A stretch of 64,000 nt of DNA from Diphasiastrum complanatum (taxonomy: Eukaryota; Streptophyta; Lycopodiopsida; Lycopodiales; Lycopodiaceae). Below the pieces are notes generated by a model. That model had not been told where the DNA came from and made no database searches. It saw nothing but the letters and a program-made list of their open reading frames with translations. The position numbers and the translations under genes are program-made. Positions 34,505 through 45,895 of the stretch are shown one piece after another. The stretch covers positions 22,780,422 to 22,844,421 of the forward strand of contig CM055109.1 of assembly GCA_029204225.1 (NCBI GenBank), written 5' to 3'. The number at the start of each line of letters is the position of its first letter. Within the stretch, counting starts at the first letter, position 1.

Positions 34505-34772
34505 TGTTGGAATATCAATCCACGCTCTAGAGAGAATCATCAAACAGGGCGAATAGCTCAGTGGTAGAGCATCCCATCCGGTATGAGGGAGGTCCTGGGT
34601 TCGAATCCTAGTCTGTCCATCCATATTATGATTTATGGATTTCTAACATGGTATCAGAGCCAAGTTAGACCTAACAGTTCATGGTGTCAAAGCCATGGTT
34701 AGGTGGCCCAAGTTGTGGGGCAGGTGACAGCTAGGACCCCAACCAAGTGTGGCTTGAGAGGGGGTGTTGGAA
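34505..34772 (+). mobile_element. miniature LTR retrotransposon (TRIM-type) with tRNA-like LTR
   Basis: A 144-bp LTR (34505-34648) starts TGTTGGAATATC and ends TTTCTAACA. An exact primer site follows (TGGTATCAGAGCC, 34649-34661), then only about 95 bases of internal sequence, a purine tract (GAGAGGGGG, 34756-34764) and the first bases of a second LTR (TGTTGGAA, 34765). The second LTR is lost where the copia fragment begins. LTR, primer site and purine tract with almost no internal domain define TRIM elements. It is inserted into gypsy integrase. Confidence 0.75.
34547..34619 (+). tRNA. tRNA-like sequence inside the TRIM LTR, anticodon uncertain
   Basis: Seventy-three bases can be drawn as a cloverleaf. 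The acceptor GGGCGAA faces TCTGTCC with one mismatch, the D stem GCTC/GAGC is perfect, and the T arm CTGGG-TTCGAAT-CCTAG is paired with one G-T. The A box (TAGCTCAGTGG) and B box (GGTTCGAATCC) are textbook pol III promoter elements. The anticodon arm is one base too long and poorly paired (CCCATCCGGTATGAGGG), so no anticodon can be assigned safely. It is therefore probably a tRNA-derived promoter module or pseudogene rather than a working tRNA. No CCA is encoded. Confidence 0.6.
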
Positions 34773-35902
34773 AATGGGCGAAGAAAGATTGAATCATGGT
34801 AATTCGCCCGCCTACATCTGTGCAGAATGTGTGCAGTATCAACACTTGACACACAGGAGGTAATCCTTGATTCAGGGGCTACTTCACACTTCGTTACATC
34901 AAGACGAATCATGTCTGATTTTCGAAGTACAGATTTATCGTTCTAGAGATGGATCGAAGCATCAAGTGAATGGTATTGGTCCACTATGGCTCAACACAAA
35001 TGGCAGAGATAGACAACTCGAAGATGTCTTGTTCGTGCCTACACTACAGCAGGACTTGCTAGTAGTGCAAGAATAGCTGATGCAGGGATGCGTGTAACGT
35101 TTTCAGATGAAGCATGCAACGTTGTTGATGCAAGTACCAGTACTCTGATCACTCAAGGTAGAAGAAAGGGCAATCTGTATCACCTTCAAATCAAGTGCAT
35201 CAGATTCATGATGATTCGCCAGATACTCTATGGCATAGGAGACTATGCCATATGAATTCAATGGCAATATATCAGACAAGCCATCATGGAGCAATCACAG
35301 GGGTGAGCATCTCGAATGCAACCAGTTCGATGACCGGTGATGCATGTCTGAAGGGTAAGATATCACGCACTCCTTTTGTCAAGGACTCCTACAGAACGAC
35401 TAAGATTCTGGAGTTAGTACATTCTGACATCTATGGACCTTTCAATGTGATCTTAGTAGGAGGCTCGAAATATTACATTACCTTTATTGATGATTACAGT
35501 ATATTTGCCAGAGCCTATTTTATTCACAATAAATCAGAAGCATTTGACAAATTCACAGAGTATGTGAATTGGGCAGAAAGATGCACTGGTAATAAAGTGA
35601 AGCAGAATAGAACAGATCGAGGTGGAGAATACATCTCGAATCGATTCACTGACTTCTGCAATGATCATGGTATCATTCATAGAAGGACTGCATCTTACAC
35701 ACCGTAGCACAATGGTGTTGCAGAACGAAAGAACAGGACTCTAATGGAAGCTGCCAAATGCATGATGGCCTATTCGAAGGCTCCAAGAGTGATGTGGGCT
35801 GAACCAGTAGCTATAGTTGCTTACATTCAAAATAGGACGAGAAAGTCTGGTGTTCCTCACACGACATCACACGAATTATGGTGGGGTAGAAAACCCAATC
35901 TA
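34773..35902 (+). pseudogene. copia protease-integrase fragment, same family as copia 3
   Basis: It starts within the linker (AATGGGCGAAGAAAG), just like position 8975. It continues with LDSGATSHF-type protease, the GSKHQVNGIG region, the pre-integrase zinc site (LWHRRLCHMN) and the integrase core (HSDIYG, RTDRGGEY, GVAERKN). Several frameshifts lie between 34890 and 35195. The codon after SYTP is TAG (35705-35707), exactly the position that is TAG in copia 3 (9935-9937). Homology ends at RKPNL (35901), where a local duplication begins. At 9107, where copia 3 has TGA, this copy has CGA. Confidence 0.88.
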
Positions 35903-35904
35903 AT

Positions 35905-36206
35905 AGTTGCCCTCCTCATTTGGTGGATTGGCTGCTTGAGAGTAGTTTTTAGCTTAGGTTAGCATTCAAGACACAACACTTGCTCTCTGACACATGATTT
36001 ACTGTTATTTATCAAGTAGACCATGTGATTCAGCCTCTTGGGCCTTGTTAGTGGTATGATAAGGTCACTTTAAGTCTTATCAATAGTAACTAGCCATTTG
36101 GATGAGTGGTATTTGGTGTTATCGGGCCAGCTATAACTTGGCTTAATGGCCTCCTCATTTTGTGGATTGGTTGCTTGAGAGTAGTTTATAGCTTAGCTTA
36201 GCATAG
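35905..36206. repeat. 57-bp direct repeat next to the copia break
   Basis: GCCCTCCTCATTTGGTGGAT and following (35909) recurs at 36148 with a few changes (offset 239). One copy lies exactly at the copia fragment's truncation point. Confidence 0.82.
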
Positions 36207-37172
36207 TCAACTTAGATTAGTTATATGTAGCTATTGTTCAGCTTGTCAGTAACATGGTTTTTATGAAAGCTGCATTGATCTTTCTACTTGTTTATGTGTT
36301 TTTCCCCCTGTCACTGTCTAGAGTAAGTATTTTTCCTGGAAATATTCTCGCTGTTGCAGCTCTTTTTCTTGGTGTTCTTTTCTTTCAAAGGTCATATACC
36401 CTATGAAGCTTACTTTCTTGTTTTTCATCTATTTTATGGCTTTCTTATGGATATTATAGGATTGAATCTTTGGGTAGTTTCTGTCAGGCCCAAAAGCTGA
36501 GACTGTAATAATGTGTGGAAATTCCCTTTTACAGGAAATTAGGATGTACAAGCAGCTACAATATATGTAGTCTGCAGGATCTCATGCTTGCTGCATTTGT
36601 ATTTTGTCCTTGAAATATTTACCACCTAGAAAAATGATCACACGAATAAACAAGTTGATTTCTTCTGTGTAGGTGATGTGAAAGTTTCTTTGTTTCCCAG
36701 CCAATGATCGGGTGAAACAGCTTGTAGACAGTAGAAGAGATGCTGGTGCAGTCTTTTCTGGTCCCACACATGGAGGTTGATCTTCTGAAGGGTGAGCTTG
36801 ATGATGGTTGGAAGGCAAGAATGGTCGCACTGTGAGTCTTGGCAGGAATTTCACTTCAAAGCATTTTTCTTGGCACAGAAGGTTGCTGCAAAGATGTCAA
36901 AGCTTTCATTTTAGTGAATTTACATGCTCAGGATTGCAAAGTCTTAGTGATTCCAGCTTTCAATGTTGGAGGCGCTTCCTGCTTGTGCAGCCATCCGCAA
37001 GTAGGCTCTTCTTCCATGCTTCAACTTTGTTATGGGTTGCCTCAAGACAAATTGAACTTGGTAAGGCAAAAAATGGTGCTCTTTTGATCAGCTGTCGCTT
37101 TTGACATATATCAAAGTGCAAGCTCTATTTGTCACTCAGGTTGTTGCACATTTTTGGTTTCTAGTGGTTCAG
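36207..37172 (+). other. possible upstream exons/introns of the OSB-like gene, unresolved
   Basis: Plus-strand stretches near 36880-37060 read KAFILVNLHAQDCKVLVIPA and SMLQLCYGLPQDKLN without stops, flanked by AG and GTAAGG-like splice signals. I do not recognise the peptide, and an OB-fold could not be confirmed. Whether this is exon or intron is open. Confidence 0.3.
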
Positions 37173-37490
37173 GAAAGCAGCGCACAACAACTTTGGTTAC
37201 AGTTTTTTGCAGATCCTTCTCAATGGTGGGATCACAGGTTTGACAAGGTAAATTATGCTATTAGTTCTGAAAGTTGCGCTCAACGGATCACATGGTTCAT
37301 CTTTTTGAGTTACAACACGAATCGCTGACCTGCATAGTGTCGCATTCTACAGAACAATCCCAGATATCCTGATTTTAAGCACAAGAAAACACAGGAAGCA
37401 TTATGGATTGATGGGCGTTCTACTCCCCCATGGGTGAATAAGGTTTTGTCTGCAATGAGGCCAGGCACAATACAAAGAAATGTTGCTTGA
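37173..37490 (+). pseudogene. OSB-like (organellar ssDNA-binding) 3' exons with PDF motif
   Basis: Two exons can be joined in phase. The first (37173-37247) ends in FFADPSQWWDHRFDK before a GTAAAT donor. The second (37353-37490) starts after TTCTACAG and reads NNPRYPDFKHKKTQEALW, then STPPWV, ending in TGA at 37488. The WWD.R..K.NP.YPDFKHK.T.EALW pattern is the PDF motif of plant organellar single-stranded DNA-binding proteins, which act in mitochondria or plastids in DNA maintenance. The usual N-terminal OB-fold was not found upstream, so this may be a 3' remnant or the end of a longer spliced gene. I label it broken on that ground, without certainty. PPR sequence begins immediately after the stop. 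Confidence 0.62.
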
Positions 37491-39162
37491 CCCTGGGGAT
37501 TAAAAGATATGTGAAAGAGGGGCAAAATAGAAAGGCATTGGAACTTTTCCAGGACATGCAAAGGGAAGCTGTGAGCCCGGACAAGTTTGCATTCATTGCA
37601 GTGCTGAAGGCATGTGCAAATTTAGCAGCGCTGGAAGAAGGCAAGCAAGTTCACAATCAGGTAAGGCAAAGCCATTGTGAGTCAGATATCTTTGTTGGGA
37701 GTTGTCTGGATGACATGTATGCAAAATGTGGGAGCATAGAGGATGCTTGGTTAGTGTTTAGCAGCATGCCGACACGTACCGTGGTCTCATGGAGTATCAT
37801 GATCATGGCGTATGCAAAGTCTGGGCAAGGGCAGAAAGCATTGGATTTATTCCAAGAGATGCAACAAGAACAAATGCCTCCTGATAATGCCACCTTTGTG
37901 AGTGTCTTGACTGCTTGCACTAGTATAGGTGCACTGGAACAGGGCAGGCATATACATGCACTGTTGATTGGATTGGATGCAGATGCCTTTGTAGGGAATT
38001 GTTTGGTTGACATGTATGCCAAGTGTGGATCCATCGAGGATGCTTGCAGAGTGTTTAAGAATTTGGCAAGACACACTATTGTCACTTGGAATGCCATGAT
38101 TAATGGGTATGTAAATGTAGACTTGGGATGAAAGCAGTGGAAGTTTTCAGACAGATGAAGGAAGAACACATGGAGCCAGATAGTGTGACTTGTATGGGGA
38201 TCTTGAATGCGTGTGCTAGTGCTCTAGCAATTGAAGATGGCAAGTTGGTCCATGCAGAAATTGTTGATAGAAGAAGATGCTTCGACCTGCCTGTTGCAAA
38301 TTCCTTGATTGACATGTATGGCAAATGTGGAAGGACAGAAGATGCTTGGAAGGTCTTTACCAAAATGCCACATCGTAGTGTGGTTTCTTGGAATTCCATG
38401 ATTGCAGCATGTGTTAAGTGTGCGAATGGGCAGAAGGCAGTGGAAATTTTCCAGGAAATGAAGAAAGAAAAAGTTGAACCTGACAATTTCACATTTGTGG
38501 CTGTAATCAATGCCTGTGCTAGCATGTAAAACCAGACGGTGTCAGCGCTTGTGCAGATATCCGCGCACTGGAAGAGGTGTAAGGAGTGGGCTAGAGTTCG
38601 ATGTATTTGTGGTAGTTCCCTTGTTGACATGTATGCCAAGTGTGGCAGCATAAAAATGCTTGTACTTCAGCAATATCTCTAGGCTTCATGGAATTCGATG
38701 TTGACTGGCTATGCTTTGCATGGTCTTGGAAAAGAGGCACTTTTACTTTTTGAAGAAATGTGTGAAAGTGGTGCAGAAGTGGACGGGAGCACACTTGCTT
38801 GTCTTCTGTCAGCATGTAGCCATGGAGGCCTAGTAGATCAAGGCTATTATTGCTTTGAATCCATGGTTCCTTTGTATGGAGTTATGGCGACAGTGGAGCA
38901 TCATAGCTGCATGGTTGATCTTCTTGGGCATTCAGGATGCCTGAATGAAGCAGAGGATGTGATCAACAGCATGTGGTGTAAACCAGATGTCTCTGTATGG
39001 ATGGATTTACTTAGCACTTGCAGAATCAACGGTGATGTGCAAATGGCAGAACGCGCTGCGGCACAAATCCTTGAACTTGATCCTGAAAATTCTTTGACCT
39101 TTGTGCTGCTATCAAACATATATGCCGCTTCTCGCAAATGGGATAGCTCAACAAATCTTTAG
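37491..39162 (+). pseudogene. PLS-class pentatricopeptide repeat protein, decayed
   Basis: About twelve to fourteen PPR units are readable, with signature pieces LVDMYAKCGSIEDA, VVSWNSMIAA, GQKAVEIFQEMKKEKVEPD and HHSCMVDLLGHSG. Such proteins bind organellar RNA for editing or processing. The frame is shifted once near 38118, a TAA at 38527 ends the second piece, 38531-38697 is badly decayed, and the last piece (38698-39162) stops after LLSNIYAASRKWDSS. That point is where the E domain should continue, so E2/E+/DYW are absent. There is no start or transit peptide: the first readable unit (YVKEGQNRKALELF) begins right behind the OSB-like stop. No introns are seen, as usual for this family. Confidence 0.85.
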
Positions 39163-40678
39163 CAGACTTTCATCACTTCAAGAAAGGTGCTTGCTCTTGT
39201 AGGGATTATTGGTGACAATTTACTGTCACTATGGCCATGCTGTTTGTATCCTTCCGGCAATGTTCTTCCTTTGAGATCCTGTTTCAAATCTCATACATTA
39301 TAACTGATCTGAGGGAGTTCACAAACTGCCTAAAAGTAACACTCGCGAACAAAAGATGTGAGCCATGCCAAAACGCATCAAGGTTTCAATTTGGGCTACA
39401 AAATTGGCGAAGTTATTTGAAGATCAAATGGTGATTCTCAAACATCCTTCAATTTCTTTAAACCATGAATACACAAGCTATAGTTGGAGAAATGCATGAG
39501 ATCATTCTTTATAGAGCATAAAAAGATATTATAAATTTACGACTTAGGTGGTAGACTTGATGGGTATCATTTAACTCAAATTAGTACAAGGGGCAAGTTA
39601 TATTTGTCATGAAAGAGTTTATTCTATGTGGATCAATGTGTGCCTCGAGCTATTTTTATATGCAATTGATGTGACTTGAGTATATTACTACATGCAATTG
39701 TTTATGTATAGAATAATTTGTTACAAAAGAAAAGTGGTCTTGTTGAAGCAGTACATCTACTTGCATAAAGTTAAAACCCCTTTTTGATGGTCGTTGGCAT
39801 TGATATTTTGGGAGTATTGGAAGGGGTTAAAGAAAGCTGCAAAGATATGAATCATAGTAGTTGTTCAAGCTTTGGATCAATGATGAGAATAGAAGGTTAA
39901 ATCAAAGGCTTCATGTTTTGATCAATGATCTCCATAGTTTGGAACATGGTGAATTGTGGAAATTTTGTTCTTGCAAGGTAACAAGGTTTCACAATGACAA
40001 AATGTGCCAGGAGTGAGAGTTTGAAGTGTCTAATGTTCTTTAGCAGTTGAAGCTTCCCACCATAGAGGTCTTCCTAGTTGCCATTACGACAAATATTTGC
40101 TCAAAGGTTTGAAAGCATTGTGAGCTGTCAGCGATAAATTCACACATTCTTTCTTCTCACACTTATTGAATTGTCGTTGTCTCTGCACTCTTGTATTTTC
40201 CAAAGATCTAGAGATGGAGGATATGATAAGCCTTGCCTCTATAGGACTTCACAAGAATTTCACAATTTCATTGTGGACTTACTTAAATTAGTTGCCACTA
40301 TTGATGTACAAACGTAAGTTTGTACATATGTTATGTGCATGAAAGTTAGATATATGGTTTGCATGACAATATTCAAACTTGATGCTCATGATTTTTTTTT
40401 TTTTTTTGCATATTTCTAGAAGAAACCTAGAAAACAAAAAATCAAGAGGTGAGGCATTACAACACAACCTACAAATTCAAAATTTAGAACCAAAAGCTTA
40501 TTTGCCAAGAGTAAACAACATGTATATGAAAGTCTAGCATGCAAGAAAATAGTAGTGGCAATTGCAACTCGAGAATGCATGCATTACGAAATCGTTTGGA
40601 TTAAGTGGACTGGGACATATAATTCATCTTGACAATATAATAAACAAGCACTTCAAAGTGACCAAGAGCTGTAGATAT
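39163..40678. other. no recognised feature
   Basis: Non-coding, with a poly-T run near 40390. I see nothing I can name. Confidence 0.4.
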
Positions 40679-41320
40679 TGTGAAGGATTTCAGATCATTC
40701 AAGATCCAATCCATGTCCCTGATCTTTGGACAATAAGGAGCAAACCTACAATCCTACCAATGTAGAAAAATCAGCATCTACATACAAAATGAGATGCAAA
40801 CTCTAAGAGATATTGGTCAAACATGAACCAAAACATAAAATATGTTTGCTGTCCATACAATTACAGTACCCTATTGTATTTCACACGTCTGGAACCGAAA
40901 ATAGCAGTAAATGAGCATTCTACACACAAGATTGCAAGATAACATCAAGATAGTGCACCAATGAGTAGTAGAACCCAAAGAGAACCATGTATAATGATGA
41001 AATGAGAGAGAGTAGAGAGAAGATGTGTCTCTCCACGAGTTACATCCTTTTATAGAGTTTCCAAACCCTATTTGGCCACTTGACTTTCCCTCCAGAATGT
41101 AAACCCTACTATTTTTGGGTCTAGATTCAATGTACCCAAAGTTCAAATTTGAATCTCTCTCAAACTCGACTACCAACTTTTCCACACTTTCAAAAAGTGT
41201 TTATTGAATGTATTTTAAACTAATATAACCTCAAAAAGTTTATCTCTAAGTCTAAAGCCTCTTATTGACAATTTACCAAAATGTGACTAAACTAGACTAA
41301 ACTAGTTGAAATCTCTCACA
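40679..41320 (-). mobile_element. solo LTR with target-site duplication
   Basis: The 642-bp LTR starts TGTGAAGG and ends TCTCACA on the plus strand. It is flanked on both sides by GATAT (40674-40678 and 41321-41325), a perfect 5-bp target duplication. It is the inverse of the 5' LTR at 48550-49211 and clearly of the same family. A solo LTR with intact duplication shows that the original element was lost by recombination between its two LTRs. Confidence 0.92.
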
Positions 41321-41325
41321 GATAT

Positions 41326-43557
41326 GGAGAGCCCCTTGAATGATGAAATGAATTATCGTATCTGATTTTTCTTATTATTGAGGACATAGGACTTCAACAA
41401 TCGTCGTCATCAATTGAGAATTGGCTTCTTCATTTAGTGCTAGGTTTCACAATGCATGAGTATCCTCCTCACTTCTAAAGAAGGAACATGAACCAAGTTG
41501 CTATGAACACAAACTACATGTGTTTATGCATGTGACCCATATTTACACATTTGGATGCTAGGAGGTGAGTTGGGTTGTCTTATCATGATTTGTTGCAATG
41601 CATCTTGGATTTTCTTATCCGAAGAACTTGTGGGTGAAACTTTATAAAGTTGAAGGTTGTTTGTCTTGTTTATTTGTTTCGGGTAATTAGAGAATTAAAA
41701 TCAATGTATGATCATGTCCATATCCAAAATGGGCCAAGTATCAACAAGCTAACTTGGTTGTGCTAGTGTAATCAATTGACTCTTGTCCTCTATAACTAGA
41801 CTTGTGAAGTTACTGAAATGAAAAAGAATGCTCTTCCATGAACGCAAGCACACATGGAACCTTGCAAAATGTATATAGAGGTGCTATCCTTTTATGTAGC
41901 TTCAAATGCACATTATATTGAGACAAGATGGTGTACTACATAAAGCTCTTGGAGATGTCCTGAAAACTCAAGTACCAATGTGCTATTTGGTATCCAAAGA
42001 GCTTTTGCATGTTCTGGAAAATCATAAAAACACTTTATAATCACAAGAGGAAAAAAAGAAGTCTGTTGGAAGAAAATGTTGATCTTCAATAAGATGTTGA
42101 TGAAGTGAAGTTGATTGACTTGGCTCAATAGTAGACATTGGATACTCAAGCATTTGATGACATTTTGGTGGTAAGCTTGAAGACACCAAAGCATTAGAAA
42201 AACTATTTGGTTGTCTGTAAAATATGATTCTTTGAAGAGTGAGAAAGTTACAAATGAAGGTACTAGAGTTGATTGATGCCATCTAGATTGGTGCAAGAAG
42301 CTTATCATAATGTGAGAGGAGTTCCTTCTATATACATTGATGTGACTCAAGAAATGTGCATATGCAACTGCAAACATAGGGCGATCTGCTATCACAAGAG
42401 AAACAAGGTCTGACAAGAAGTGAATAAATAGAATTATATATGGTTATTTTTGGTAAAAAATGAAGGGATTGCAATCGTGTAAAAAGGCCTATCATTCGCT
42501 GGAGGTAGAAGGTAAAAAGGCCTATCATTTGTCAGATTATAAATCTATGCACTATCCACCCTGGTCTAATGTTTTCGACATTGTGCATTGATACTTTTGT
42601 AAAATCAATTCGGCTACCACATTGATGCATATGCATTAGGGGGAAAGAACAGCTGGCTTCAGATCCACCAAAGCTGATTTCAAATTTTCTTTGAGCTACT
42701 AGGAAGGCAGAGATCATTTCTTTCAAAGGAGCTGCTTAATACAAACCATGAAATATATAACCCTTTGTGAGTATGGGTTCCATGATCGGCCAGCATGTTG
42801 GACTCCATATAGATGTGAATGTAGGCTAGTTTCAACTCTGATTATGTAATTGGCACAGGGCAGAATCTTTGAGGATTTTGTTTGCAATAAATAGAGACAA
42901 GCAATACGTAACATCTTTGGACCACTGAGTCTTGACACTTGATTCAATCAACTAAGTCTGCAAAAAAGCCTGTGCAATCAGGTGAAAATTAGTAAGCTCT
43001 CAAAGTACAACTTTTCTTGATGCACATTGCAAGGTAGTCATAAATATACGAGGCTTTGGAGTCCATATGTCCTGGGAGACAAAATAACAGGTCTTCAGAC
43101 CCACGTTCATATGGCTCAATTGAAAATAGCATGACTATTTCCAGACTAACTAAGCTAAATCCTATGGGCCCTGACAAGCTGCAGCCAGCCCTTTAACTGA
43201 AACAAATTGCAGCCATCTGAATCAAACTTTTAAATTCCTGGCATGGAGCCTGGAGCCTGGAGCTGGACCATGCATTCATTGTCAATCAAGCAAGCTGATA
43301 GATGGGATGCTGAGGTCTAAACCTTCATCCATGAGCAGAAGGAGAGGGACCCACATGAGGCCCAGCTGCCGGCTGAAGGAGGGAGCTCTGCTGTCAGATT
43401 TCTGCCATATCAGCCAACAAGTCTTGATCCTGTACACAAGGCAGGAGGTGCTTTGTGAGACCAAAAAGGATACTCTGAACTAGTAGTAACTCAAGGCAGC
43501 ACCAGCCAAGTACCAATATAGTATGTACTTACTTAGAACCCAGTTCAAGTGTGGTAT

Positions 43558-43560
<3 letters not shown>
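41326..43560. other. no recognised gene
   Basis: Non-coding. One short local duplication is visible: TAAAAAGGCCTATCATT occurs at 42480 and 42513. Confidence 0.4.

Positions 43561-43615
<55 letters not shown>
43561..43615. repeat. (GA)n microsatellite
   Basis: About 27 uninterrupted AG units. Confidence 0.97.
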
Positions 43616-43618
<3 letters not shown>

Positions 43619-44391
43619 GCAGCAGACGGGACCACCAACCGTCGGTTAGCAACCGTTGGTCCTTTCAGCCGGCCCTGACAGACAGGTCACGTCCCCCGTC
43701 TTTTTCCTTTGTAGGGGACAGGGTCACCCCACATAATACCTATGATCTAAAATGAAGGACTTTTTTTTTTTTTTGAATAGGCACACCATGCAAGGAGGCC
43801 ACGATGAACTATATACAAATACGTACAAGTATGTGCCATCTGGCCGAAACCATGAACAACATGACTAGGCCCTAATTGTCATCAGGCCGAAGTCACTAAT
43901 CACATCACCAGGTAGAGCTGCTAACCTCATCACTAGGCTGACATCACTAGGTCTACACTTCTAACTACACAACCAGGGCGAAAGTCTATAACCACATTTG
44001 AACCAAATTTGGAGCATAGGCTCCAAGATGTCGGTTGTAATGCATAGATTGCCCATGCAACACTCTTATCTAACTCAGCCGCGATGGCCGATTCATTAGC
44101 ATTTTGGACTATGTCAATATAATCTTTGACTAATCAATGCAAGCTCATGACTTCACCTATGAAGAATTCAAACTCAAGGTTTTCTCTCGAACCTTTTGCA
44201 AGGCAACAAAACTTATTGAAATCTAGGCTTTAGCATCGTGGCATATTTTGTGTTTGTTCTAAAGGTTAGGTAAGGTCATGTACAATGCCACCTTATTAAT
44301 CAAGTGTATTCCGAACATCCATTGAGTTTTATTTTAAAAATTGTAGTCTTTCTTTGAGCTATTTTAAATTTATGAAATAGACCAACAACCT

Positions 44392-45703
44392 GTTGGGGAG
44401 CTTCTTGTTTCTCATCCATGAGCTATTTAAAGTTTATGCATTAGATCAACATCTTGCCAAATCTCATGCACCTCATGCCCTCTTCCCACATGTCCATCCA
44501 TCTTTGAAAGGTTGCCTAAGGTGGTAGATCCTCCAAGTTGGCCCCTCTTAAAACTTTGGAGACTGGAATGACACCCCTTTATAATTAGTTGGTACCCTTC
44601 AAATGTCGCCCTTCTAAAATAGTATGTGCTTTGGAGAATGTAAGCCAACTTGGCACCCAAGTTGGTCTTGGTCACGTTTTCCAACCTAAGTGGTTGCCCT
44701 TTCTAGATCTTATCCAAATGTTTGGGTGGTACCATTTGTCAACCCCTATGGTTGTAGATGGCCTCCATTTTTCTTTACATCGGTTTTTCCAGGTGCGTGC
44801 AACACCGCTTGACCCGTTGGTCGCGTTTGTGTTTTATTGAGTAATTGTTTTGGCCCGCTTTGTCCACTTAGTGCTTGGAACTTGCCCAAATTTTGCCATT
44901 AGGATTTTCACAATATTTTGGCCTTGTCACATTCTCGGCAATAAAATTTTTACAACATTTTTTCCTTGTCAGTTCTTTTCCAAAACTGGCTTCTGTAGCA
45001 TTCATGATTGGGGCTCCCTCGATAAGCCGGTTTCCCTGAGAAATACACTAGCCTATTGTGAAAATTGTCAACATTTCCTAGCTAGTTTGAGGCCTAAATT
45101 GGCAATTTTTGTACATAGTTTTGGATCTAACCTTTCACACGTGTGAAAGAGGCCTAGATACATTTATTTAAGTATATATTTCATGTTGAAGAAGTCTCAA
45201 ACTTCAGGACCTTCAAAATGACACCAAAATCATGTTATTTGGACGTACATGCCAAATTGGCTATTTTAGGCTACTGGTGCCCTAAATTTGGGTCCTAAGT
45301 TCTAGAGAGAGGAGAGAGAGTCACCTCTCTCACCTATATTAGGCTGAAATTCGTGGAGAACAGGTTGGAGAAACTTATTGTATTGTTGAGAGAGATCAAT
45401 AGATCATTGTCACAGTTTCTTCCTCCATTGAGAGCATTGCTTTGTGTATTGTCTTCAAGCTTTTGTGTATGATCTTAAGAGGTTTCCAAAAGTGGTAGGC
45501 TGCTGTTGTAGGGCTGGTATGCTGTTGTTTTTGGCTGCCATCAGTACCTGTTTCTTTTGTCTCTTGAATGCTTTGTCAAGTTCATGTGTATCAAAGGTGG
45601 CATTAGGATGCTTTGCCATTTCTAGCTTTTGTAGCTTGTTGTGCAAAGATTTTAGGAAAGTATTATGGGAGTCTGGATCCATTCAAGATCCACTTTTTTC
45701 ACA
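44392..45703 (+). mobile_element. LTR of a retroelement, 5' boundary tentative
   Basis: The right end (TTTTTTCACA) is fixed by the primer site at 45704. The left end is placed at TGTTGGGGAGC. The last 360 bases (45344-45703) are nearly identical to 50598-50958. It carries the perfect 18-bp palindrome CTTTCACACGTGTGAAAG (45132-45149). A plus-strand frame and a minus-strand frame (45455-45682) stay open inside it but have no recognised product. Confidence 0.6.
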
Positions 45704-45716
45704 TGGTATCAGAGCT
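45704..45716 (+). other. primer binding site
   Basis: TGGTATCAGAGCT, directly after the LTR end. A second primer-like site (TGGTATCAACGCC) lies at about 45896 after TTTCCAACA, suggesting a second element nested here. Confidence 0.85.
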
Positions 45717-45895
45717 AGTTGGCTGTTATTTTTAGTAAGGTTTCCATTTACGGTGATATTTGGATGTTTGATCAAGTTCTAGCATGAGAGGAAGATGGTT
45801 TATTCCGTTGCACGTGATAAGTTTTCTTTCTTGTCGTTCGAATTATTTTTATTTGATTCTTTTAGACCTATCTTTTACACACCTCTTTCCAACAT

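Noticed and set aside
38100-38651. 183-codon minus-strand frame
   Set aside because: Shadow of the PPR repeats on the opposite strand, where the conserved PPR motifs are read.
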